In this document: positions 24,780-34,500 of the stretch, in pieces
Position numbering within the stretch: the stretch's first letter is position 1
How the letters are laid out: each line of letters starts with the position of its first letter
From: Spirometra erinaceieuropaei
Taxonomy: Eukaryota; Platyhelminthes; Cestoda; Diphyllobothriidea; Diphyllobothriidae
NCBI GenBank assembly: GCA_902702965.1
Contig: CACRXP010000067.1
Coordinates: 1,223,601 to 1,287,600, forward strand
Direction: 5' to 3'
Length of the DNA: 64,000 nt
Program-made: the position numbers and the translations under genes
The notes under the pieces: model-generated
What the model was told of the DNA's origin: nothing
The model's input: only the letters and a program-made list of their open reading frames with translations
Databases searched by the model: none

Positions 24780-24938
24780 CCCTTTTCGCCGACGACGTAG
24801 TATCTCGATTAATCGATATCTAATAGATATCTCTTTTTGCGACAAAATAGATATCCCGCCGATATATGAATCTCGATAAATAGATGTCTTATACATATAT
24901 ATATATATATATCTACTCGATATAGTGTGCTACTAGGG
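24780..24938. repeat. Subterminal ATCGATAT-type repeats and right terminus of the CACTA element
   Basis: Repeated short palindromes (TCGATTAATCGATATC, ATAGATATC, CTCGATA), an (AT)n run at about 24895-24912 and the terminal CTACTAGGG. Subterminal motif arrays are the usual transposase-binding layout of CACTA elements. Confidence 0.55.
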
Positions 24939-25118
24939 AATATTATAATAAAAATTTCTCAATTTGCATTTTATGGCACTTCTGTTTCAGTCGAAAACCC
25001 ATTTAATACAAACTAGTGTGATATGACATGATGCTGCAAATTGCCGTCCAGTCGAGCAAATTAGAGCCTAACCTAATTGTCTGTAGGGATACTTCCGCAA
25101 AAGGGCATGGCAAAACTG

Positions 25119-25190
25119 CTCCCCGACCGGGAGTCGAACCCGGGCCGCCTGGGTGAAAGCCAGGAATCCTAACCGCTAGACCATCGGGGA
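25119..25190 (-). tRNA. tRNA-Glu (anticodon TTC)
   Basis: A 72-nt cloverleaf on the minus strand. The acceptor stem TCCCCGA pairs with TCGGGGA. The D arm is GGTCTAGCGGTTAGGATT. The anticodon stem-loop CCTGG-CTTTCAC-CCAGG gives anticodon TTC. The T arm is CCGGG-TTCGACT-CCCGG. Both internal promoter boxes are intact (TGGTCTAGCGG and GGTTCGACTCC) and a TTTT terminator follows a few bases downstream. No intron. Unlike the tRNA-like repeats elsewhere in the window, all stems pair. Confidence 0.95.
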
Positions 25191-26560
25191 GGCGGCTGCG
25201 TCGAGTCAGTTGTCTTATCAAAATGCCATGCCGACATTCACTCCTAGTCGAGTACTTCAAAAATTAAAGGTCATTAAAAGTGCTATTTTGTTCTTTTTGC
25301 ATACTCCTACTTCCACTGAAACCTAACTATAGTTTCGAGGACGGTCCCAGATTATTCGGCAAACCGCCTTTTCTGCTGACCTGGGACATGCTGCATCTAT
25401 TCAGATTGATTTTGCCGGGGAAAGCCACGTACGGGATTCATCTTCAGCTTTACACTGTAATTTCGAAACTGGAAAAGAACGAGCTCTGGTAACTTTATAA
25501 TTCCTCCAACTGACATAAGCGCCATTGTATCCACAACCAAGCGTCTTGAAAATAGCGTGTGATAGCTACCATAAAGGCAGACACGGAGGTCTTTCTCATT
25601 CGGAGTAATTTAGACGTTGTTATTTAGGTAAAGTGTCATACTTTTGATACAATCCACCTCTTGCCTTATGTTGAATATGGCTAATCGACCTCGTTCGTGG
25701 AGGAAAACTGTTTAAGATAGTAAGGTTGGCGTTGGCTTAAGCGGAGATTCGAAATAAACTTAGTTAGCAATCACGTAGAACTTCCGGCAATGAGTTCCCC
25801 TGGTACTCAGAAGGGAATGAAGATTTTGCTGATTTTAATGCCTAAGAAAAAGAAGAATATTCTCAGTTATAACCTGATTTTATGAAGTTCGAATACTACC
25901 CGATTCATCCACAGTTTATTTTGAAAGGAGTTACTGTTGACGGAGATCAAGTGCCGCAGTTTCTGCGCCGTCGAAGACAGTTTATTCTCAGCTCGGAAAT
26001 GGCTGTGAATAAATTATCGAATAAGTTTGTAACCTATCTATTAATTGCTATCAATCGTTCTATATTTGGTATAGATAGTGGAGACGTGGAATCTCAGTGT
26101 TATTTGCGACCAAGCCGTCAACAGGGGATTGAAAGCGCTAGTCCCACGAAGTTTTACTTGACATTATTTGATACTTAAATGAGTAGCCAAGAGATTTGAC
26201 GTCTTGTTTCACCCGCGCTTTTGAGTTGCATTTATGGGACAAACCAAGGGAGACTAATGCTTTTGCCCATGTTCACACGTATTGGTGCTTTACGGCCGCG
26301 ACGCCGACTCACATCAAAGACCGTCGATGGATAAAAAATCGCAGAAGCGTATAATGACCGCCTAAGGTTGTCCACTTGGGTACTTGGCAGGGACGATCAA
26401 GGACTTATGTGACGGGGTTGAATTAAGTGGCGATGTCGGCGTGCAGGCCAGCGAGGTTGTTAGAGACAAGCATGCGTTAGGACACAATAGCTCAAGAACT
26501 TTTACCAGAAACATTAGATGTATTTCGCAACATAAACGACTGTTTCGGTAGGGTTGTAAT
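25191..26560. other. Intergenic, no recognised feature
   Basis: No gene or repeat family recognised. The 98-codon plus frame at 25882-26178 has no familiar motif. Confidence 0.5.
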
Positions 26561-26569
26561 AACGAGTAT

Positions 26570-26840
26570 ATTGCAGCGCAATCGCAGAATGTTTCAATCA
26601 TGGTCGGATGACGGCTTTTTGCCAAAAATCTTAACGGTTGCATTCGGAAATCACGCTCGGTAAAAATAGTTGATTTAATGCTATAGGATTCTTCTACTGA
26701 TTAATGATGCTTTAAAAACTCGGAAACATGCAATGAAAAAGATATAAAAATATTTTTATTGCATTTTTCACGCAGTAAGTTATGTCTTCTTCACACGTCA
26801 TACGTGAAAGTTGGGTATCGTTGATTTCAGGTATGGTGGC
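26570..26840. repeat. R4-like arm, reverse complement of 18440-18730
   Basis: Shares AAAACTCGGAAACATGCAAT and AATCTTAACGG with the reverse complement of the right half of 18090-18730, over about 250 bp. It ends where a LINE fragment begins at about 26835. Confidence 0.7.
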
Positions 26841-27350
26841 CCTGGACGAAACAAGATTGCACCCTGTTGGAGAACATACAACGAAGAGCAACTAAGCTGG
26901 TCGGCGAATTAAGTTGCTTACCTTATGAGGGACGCCTGAAAAAGCTTAAAATATTTCCTCTCTCTTATAGGCAATACAGAGGGGATATGATCATAGCCTT
27001 CAGGATCGTCCGAGAGCTAGACTGTGCTCTTCAGTTTGACGATTTCTTCAAACTGGCGCGATCGACCAGTCTTCGAGGCCACCAATACAAATTGAAAATA
27101 ACATATGCCAATCTTGAATTGCGGGCCAAATTATTCTCTCACCGGCTGGCTGAAGGGTGGAATGATTTGCCAAACTCCGTTGTCTTGACCACAAACGTTG
27201 AGACCTTCAAAAAGGCCAGATAAATTTATACCTTATGGTCGATATCAAAGACTGTCATAATGGTTATGTGAATATGTGCATGCTTTTTATACGTCTATCT
27301 GTAAATAGGGTTTTCCAATGCTCTGTCCATATCCCTCATATGTACATATA
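26835..27350 (+). pseudogene. LINE family E, C-terminal fragment
   Basis: Reads LLENIQRRATKLVGELSCLPY, PLSYRQYRGDMIIAFRIV and FSHRLAEGWNDLPNSVV, the C-terminal domain of a CR1/Jockey-type polyprotein. It stops near 27223 with a short 3' UTR. The same family recurs at 62322-62700. RT and endonuclease are absent. Confidence 0.82.
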
Positions 27351-27479
27351 TAGCATTCCTCTTTCTGGGTCCTGCTTAGATGTTTTCCCATACAATATTG
27401 CATCTGTATTTAGTGGCAATTCCCCACAAATTTTAGAACACAGCAACTTTGTCTTGCACAAATTGTTTAATCCAACAGC

Positions 27480-30400
27480 TTAGTTTTCCATCACCAACTC
27501 TTCCTTTTTATAAGTAGCAATAAGCTGAAACTACATATTAAGAATACGCTCAGTATTATCTCTCTCAAAGCAAGATCAGTCATGCAAAAGACGTCACAAG
27601 TAAGAAAAGGGGCTGTTTACTTTGACCCAGATGTTTTGTGCATTACAGAATCTTGGGTTCACCCTCTAATTTCAGACTCGGCATTCAGTACAGATGGCCT
27701 CAGTTTATACAGCCAGGATCTTGTCCACAGACGTGGCGGTGGTTGCCTTCTTTGCATCAGAACCTCACTTGCACAGTTGTCTTGTGACCCGAACATTTCC
27801 TCCTTCTCGGGAAATTTATGCTTCGCTTCGGTTATCCTTCCGCAAAATAGGAAAGCCTTAGTCGGATGTGTATATAATCCTCCTTGTTACTTCCGAAATG
27901 AAAGCCAACTCTGTGAACTCTTTGAGAAAATCGCAAGGACTTCTTTTGATTTCAAGATCATCTTAGGGGATTTTAATTTGCCAGAAGTTGACGGGCACAC
28001 ACATATTTCCTTTCCTAAATTCCAGAGGCTGCTAGACACAATTAACTTTTAAACTTGTCTCAATTAGTTCAGTTTTCGACCAGAAATGATAGTTTTTAGA
28101 CTTAATTTTTACTAATCGCACCTTCCCTCTATCTATGGATGTCCATCATGACCTTTTTGCATGCGATCATGCATTAATTCATTGTCGCCTTCCAGTTGCC
28201 ATTTCCGCAAAGCCAACAGTACAACGTAGTATTCTTGACTTTGCTAACAGTTTCAATGAATTAGTAAATAATTTTACAAGCACTATTGATTGGCGCAATA
28301 TTTTTCAAATAGTGACCTAAGTTTTCAACAATTTATTACAATGCGTAACAGTAGGTATTTTCGACCTAATTCCACGGAAGACGTTCGAATCGAGTGCCAC
28401 TTTCACGGCTGTCTCACACTTTCTTAAAAACAGACTTAAAAGGCTACAAAAGCAGCTTAAAGATCTTTCTGTGAGCTCATTATCAGTTCATCTAAGAATC
28501 GTCGGAATATTTGAATTAGTTTCGAAAATGAGGCTTGCGAGAGATAGGCGTAGAGAGTCTTCAAGTATTACTGGTGTGAATGCTTCTAACTTGGTTGCTC
28601 AGGTCTTCCGTCAAAGATCATCTGCTAAATTCCACCAAGTCATTCTGCCTTTACTTAGTACCAGTAATGCTTTCAGTACAGAGGAGTCAGGCAAGACAGA
28701 AATGTTAAATTCATACTTTGCCAAACATTTCATCACTGAAACTGACCCAATCCCTTTAATTCCTCCGTTATCTGATGCCTCTCAGCATCAATCATCTCTC
28801 TCCTGAAACTATTCAACAACTGATAAACCATCTTCCTAACTATCACTCAGTAGGTACGGACAGTATCCCAAACTCTCTTATTAAAGAGCTAGGAGATTTT
28901 CCTCCTCTGCATAGCTACCTCTTTTCAGTATTTCTCGTAAATGGCTGCTTTACTGACAATTTGAAAACTTCTATAATTATTCCTGTATTTAAATCTGGCC
29001 GTCATTCTGACGTTCAGAACTATCGAGGTGTCCAGAAAACACCTTCTCTCGCTGAAACATTTGAAAAAATAATTGCCGTAAAAATTACCGAATTTTGCAT
29101 AGCCAATCAAGTTATTAGCCCTTCCCAGCATGGTTTTTCACCAGATCGCCCTCGTGAAATATGTCATTTGTCGTTTTTCAATCTACTTACTTCTCTTCGT
29201 TATGACCATCTATCTGTTGTCGTTATTTATTTTGATCTCGGTAAAGCCTTTGATAAAGTGCCGCATAAAAGACTTAGTTAAATTAGAAGCACTGGGAATT
29301 CGCAGTCCACTAATAGACTTTATCAAGTCATACATTTCTAATCGTAAACAAAAGGTTTTAGTGGGATTTTCAGTTTCCAGTAAAAACCCTATTGTAAGTG
29401 GTGTCCTCCAAGGCACTGTATTAGGTCTACTTTTGTTCCTGCTTAACATAAATGATATCTCGGCGGCAGATAAATATTCTCAATCATTTATTTATGCCGA
29501 TGATATCAAATGTGTAGGTTCTTTCAATCAATCTACGAGCCTTCATTGCCTGCAGCAAATCCATGCTGACTTGCTTGCTCTCTCAACTTGGAGCTCAAGA
29601 TGGCTAATGGAATTCTCTCCGTCTAAATGTCGCTATATGTGTTTTGGACCTGACAGATTACCCCAACCAATGGTCTTTCAAGGCACACCTATGACTGAAT
29701 GTACCACCATCAAGGATTTAGGTTTAAGCTACACTAATAATTCTGATATCTCGCCACACTCTGCCAGCATTACAGTCAAAGCTGCCCAAATATGTGGCTT
29801 TGTTTCTTACATTTTATATCTTCCTGAAATTAAATTAAGGCTCTATCTTTTGTTTGTACTTCCCATTCTCGAGTATTTTTGCACATCCTTTGGTTTGGTG
29901 AACGAGCGTAGTCGCTTAAAAATTGAAAATGTCCAAAGACGTTTTCTAAAAAACTTTTAGATAGGGAACATCCCAATATCTCCTACTCAGATACATGACT
30001 GCTAATTAACTTAAACTTTTTATGGGTTCGAAGACTAGGAGCAGGCTTCTGTCTCCTCTTTCGCATTAATCATATTTCAAATCTTCCTCGGAATTCAGCA
30101 CTTGCCCCTAGTAGTCGCCCACACAATCTTCGTAACTCTTCCATGATTATATCTCCTCCCGCTTCCTCCACCTCTAATCGCTCTCTTTTTTCGCTTCCAG
30201 GTATACTTTCCTCTGGAATACCCTTCCAATAAGTATAAGGTCTTCAGAAAATCTACACACCTTTAAGAGAAGGCTAGGACTTTATCTGAATACTGACTCG
30301 ATTAAACTTTTAGTTTCCTCGTCATTCCCGAACAAATTTCTCTATGACACTGAGAAAGGGTCACCGGAAATTTAGGACGCCGCCATTAACTTTCCGTATT

Positions 30401-31080
30401 TGCTCGCATTTCCTTCTTTTATGAGTCGTATCGCTTCCTAGGATCCCTCATCAGAACTGTTAACTTTTTCAATTTTTCAGTTCGTGCATCGTGCTTTCAC
30501 AGAATGCGCTCTATCGACGCTCTTGGCGGAGCCTTCTGTATTCGCCATATATTAGTAGTCCGGTCGTATCTCCCTTGCCTCCTCCTCGGATGGACCCGAA
30601 GCTGACTGTAAGGGATCGCATCTGAGTTCCTATCGCCTCGAGACTGGTTTTCAATTCGCCACTTATACAGGAATGGCCTCATCCGGCATATGAATTCTGT
30701 CTTGATGATGCCCGTTTCGAATCTCTTACTCAAGGCCACATACAGGCCAGTCCTGTCTGACCCGCCTACATATCCCTTCATGAAATCCGTTATACACTGC
30801 CACATAGAAGCCGGTCCTGCCTGATTTCAAACATTTGGGAGCGAGAGTTTTTTCTCCTATAGCGTTAATCCAGTCATAGTCATTTCATTTATATTTTAGG
30901 ACTTTTTTTTCACCGCTCGCTCATCATTCTTCGTAACATACTGCTTATGCAATAACTATGAATTAAGTACTGTATTGTTTCCGTATACCTGTTCTAACAT
31001 TCTAAAATTCATATGAAAGTCATTCTTACTTGCTATGAAAGGACCTCCACGGCTCTTGAATAAAAATTATTATTTTTTTC
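27480..31080 (+). mobile_element. LINE family B, long copy (endonuclease to 3' tail)
   Basis: The endonuclease domain (27582-28050) has DPDVLCITESWVHPLI, GCVYNPPCYFRN and the catalytic block ILGDFNLPEVDG. Decayed linker follows, then an RT region from 28775 (VGTDSIPNSLIKEL; VVVIYFDLGKAFDKVPHK; SGVLQGTVLGLLLFLLNIN; active site FIYADDIKC) and the C-terminal domain (AAQICGFVSY, IENVQRRFLKNF) to about 30240. Several stops and frameshifts are present, one at the IYFDL block near 29280. The 3' UTR contains repeated ACAGGCCAGTCCTG-type units and ends near 31080 in an AATAAAAATTATT tail. Confidence 0.88.
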
Positions 31081-31089
31081 TTGAATTAC

Positions 31090-32745
31090 ACTGAATTCAC
31101 GTCGCGAACAGAGTCACTCAGCTTACGCTAACTTTGCGAGTTTTCGAGTGTCGCAAACGTTTGAGACCTCTTCCATTGAGGTCGCTATTTCGGTCAAATT
31201 TTTCTTCCGATCATCCCTGGCCGATTTTGTTGTTATCCTCTGAAGTTAGCGGAAGCATTCATCGTTACGGGGCCTGATTTGAGCCGTCTGAGCAAGCAAC
31301 TGCAGGGTCCTTCCTCTAATCTTCTATTTCTTCTTTTTTCTTCTATCCCTGCTGCTTGCTTCTTTTCCATAACTTCACAGCATGACTGAAGTATGTACTG
31401 ACGTCCAAAATATGGGGTCGGCGTTTGGAGTCGATGCAGCAATCAACCTTTCCCCAGTCACCTGTGCCAACCCCCGGCCACCGCAGCTCGGCGGTGAGGA
31501 ATAGCACACAGTCTCCCTGACTTTATAGACGCAGAAAATGCCCACCAAAGTTGCAGTAGGTGCCAGATTCTGGCCGTCAAGGTCAACTATCCTTAGGAAT
31601 AAATCACAAAGATGAAAGTCCATTTGCGATGGATTCTCGATCACTATGCCTACTGGACGAGTAACCAGAAGTAGGGCTAAAGCGCCCAGCATAGTAGGCA
31701 CGCTGGAACCTATTACCGCAGCCCAGAATGAATAGCTAATATGTGAGATAATAACGGTCAGAAAGGAAACACAAAAACTGAAGCGAAAAGAAATCAAACT
31801 GTCCGAGCTTGACAAACCAAATAAAAACGATAGAATCGATTCATTCATCAGCGCCACCGAGTTCTATTCAAAGTTTTCTCTTCCAAGCGCTTCTTCCTAG
31901 GTTGTCAACAAAAGAGTCAAACAAACCGACGGCGTAAACGCATCTGCTCCACCACCACCAGCCCATAGTCCCAGAGCGTTACGTCAGTTAGGAAACTACA
32001 CTTCCGTAGAAAATTAAAAAAAGAAACCGACTGAGAAAAATGTCTTATTATTCGGAGGCTCACTGAATCAAGTGCAAATACTCCCAAGGAGCGGGTTTCG
32101 GAAGACCTACCACTCTTCCAAGGTCTTCTCAATAATATTTTGGCACCCACTGAGGCTATTGAAGTGATCAAAGCCTTCCGCCTTCGAAAACGAGCAGATA
32201 ATCCATCAGTGTCGATTCGGTCCTTGGTCCCTTAAGGTTTTGTTGGCTAGGAGCGACCAAGCCAGTCTCATTCTCGCCAGACTATTCAGGATTAAAGGCT
32301 CCAGCCCAGGTGTTTTTTTTAACGGGGCCACTCAACAGCAGAACAGCTGAAATGTCAGCTATTTCTAGAACTAAAAAAGAGGCTTAGCGAGAGCAAGACA
32401 ATTTAGTTATATACGGTGGCGTCCGTCACTCATCCTATGGACAGGTCCGGTCCGAATGATCGCGCAGCCGACACAGTAGGTGAAGGCGCTAATCAAAATG
32501 TGACCACATCTTCCCTCAGCCGGAAATTGAACTTCTTATACACCAACGTGCAGAGTTTGCCAATAAGGTTCGACGAGCCGAAGATCCACCACTGCGATCT
32601 ATCCACTGACGTAATCTCTTTAACAGAAACCTGGTTGGTCCAACACGTGAACCACCGTCAGTTGGCCTTGTCTGACTACGAAGTATTTAGAAGGGACAGG
32701 GAAGGGCGTCAGGGATCTACCAAGTCTTTTCAGCCCTGCACGTCT
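31090..32745 (+). pseudogene. 5' end of a LINE (ORF1 and endonuclease start), family A/F-like
   Basis: Broken plus-strand ORF1 from about 31381 (MTEVCTDVQNMGSAFG). It continues through SSANTPKERVSEDLPLFQ and PTEAIEVIKAFRLRKR, a pattern I associate with ORF1 proteins of flatworm CR1-type elements. The endonuclease N-terminus then begins at about 32524 (LNFLYTNVQSLPIRFDEPKI, STDVISLTETWL) and breaks off at about 32745, where family B sequence starts. Confidence 0.65.
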
Positions 32746-34500
32746 ACAAACCCCCCGACTCCAATTATGTCCCCAAATAATTCTCTGTTCTGCGTACCGG
32801 TTACTTATTAAAACCCTACTATATATCCAGCAAATAATTCATACATGAGTTGCCCTAAGTCATTTATGCCCCAACCTAGTTTAGGCTTCCCACCACCTAT
32901 GGCCAATTACTATCAGGTACGTGAACCTACCTCCTTTTACTTCCAACCTAGGCCCGGTTTCCCAACCTTTTATTATTTTAACTGTCTACCCTCCCCCACT
33001 AGCCTCTACTCTCCTTCTAAGCTCCCTTCTCCTCCCCTTCCTGCACAATTTAACTACCAACAAGCCTATACATATTCTAACTCTCCTAGCATTCCAATGT
33101 TCGAAAACTATATCCCCACATCCCTTAGGTCTCATACTCAGCCCTCTCCTGCCGACTCCCCGTACGTCAATAACTCTAGACTAACTGGTACTTATTCTTC
33201 AAGTGTCATTAATTCACAGCTTATACATCCACCTCCAATTTTTTTAGCTACCGTCGACAATAACATTGCTGTTCGAAACACAGTAGATATTATATTATTG
33301 ATTGCCAGGTCTGGTATAAACAAGATGGCCAAAATCAGAGCCATTGCTCTCGAAATGACGCCTGATATTATATATGCAACGGAATCTTGGACCCATTCTC
33401 TAATTCCTGACTCTACCCTACCCATTCCTGACTTCGATTTTTACCGTCAAGACCGCACGACAGGCATGGAGTCGGTTGTCTTCTTTATCTTAAATCCTAC
33501 CTAAAGCACTCTCCCTATTACTTGGATGTTTCCTCATTCACGGGAAACTTCTGCTTTGCACCTGTGATTCTCTCGCCGCAAAGAAAGGCAATTATTGGCT
33601 GTATCTACAATCCCCCAAATTCTTTAGCCAGTGATGATTCACAACTCTGTGAAATCTTTAAATTAATTTCGGAAGCTGCTTTCGATGTTACAATAATCAC
33701 TGGGAATTTTAACCTTCCTGAAATAGACTGGGTTTCCAATAGCTGTCCACCTAGATTCCAGGCCTTTCAAGATATTCTAAATTTTTCTAACTGGTTCCAA
33801 CTGGTACGACCTTAAACAGGAGATAATCACATTTTAGATCAAATCTTTACCAATGACATTGCTCCTCTTTCTGTTGCTTTAAAAAAGGACCTCTTTGACA
33901 GTGACCACGTATTAATTCATTCTTGCTTACCGCTTGCCTTTTCAAAAAAGACAAGCGCCGTTCGGACTTACGTAAACTACGATTGCGTAGATAACGACTT
34001 AATAAATAACTACAGTAGATCTCTGGATTGGCGTGGCTTCCTCTCCTGTAGCGATGCAGCCATTCTTCGTGACGTCATGTCCAATGTTTCCAAGGACATC
34101 CTAGAGTTTGTGTCACGTAGATATCTCAAGCCTTATCCTTCAAATTTCGTTGTTTCTCATTTTCGTCACAACAAACTAAAAAACTGAGACGCAGCTGCGT
34201 GACCCATTCACTAGTTCCTTCTCAGTTCATCTTAGAATCACAGATATTTTTGAGATGGCCTCAACGATGCGCCAAGAGCGCGAAAGCCAAAGAGAATCAC
34301 TTGCTCTAAGTGATTCGAACCCTGACAAGTCCGTCGCTAACATCTTCCGTCATCGATCCTCCTCTAAGCGTGATCACGAACTTCCACGCCTGCTAGATGA
34401 TAACAAAGTCTTCCTCATCGATGGCACTGACAAGGCGGAGTTATTTAGTGCTTACTTTGCAAAACACCTTAATACTGATTCCGAACCCCCTTGAACCCTC
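32745..34500 (+). mobile_element. LINE family B, second long copy, 5' part
   Basis: One frame (32845-33504) runs from a proline/tyrosine-rich N-terminal region (about 130 residues, many PPxxxY/FPxxYYF patterns) straight into the endonuclease (TPDIIYATESWTHSLIPDS). The endonuclease continues after a frameshift (GCIYNPPNSLASDD, ITGNFNLPEIDW). The catalytic D of GDFN is N here. Linker follows to AELFSAYFAKHLNTDSEP at about 34490, where a minus-strand LINE interrupts. The 3' half continues at about 37245. Confidence 0.82.

Larger units (their letters stand above)
19240..24938 (+). mobile_element. CACTA/EnSpm-like DNA transposon with accessory gene
   Basis: The left end at 19240 reads CCCTAGTAGTAATAGATATG. 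The right end (24938, read on the minus strand) reads CCCTAGTAGCACACTATATC; both continue into GAGTAGATATA. Between them lie a plus-strand transposase (19498-22005), a second gene with a DUF4806-like domain (22175-23084), an AT-rich block, and GC-rich repeats near 23270 and 24600-24735. The right 160 bp carries many ATCGATAT-like subterminal repeats. I could not confirm a clean 3-bp target duplication, so the exact boundaries are inferred. A SINE and a LINE 3' end are inserted in the transposase gene, so the copy is old and inactive. Confidence 0.7.

Noticed and set aside
25882..26178. 98-codon plus frame upstream of a LINE fragment
   Set aside because: No domain or repeat family recognised; could be chance in moderately AT-rich DNA.
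31375..31857. 160-codon minus frame with hydrophobic segments
   Set aside because: Antisense to the broken ORF1 of a plus-strand LINE; no recognisable domain.
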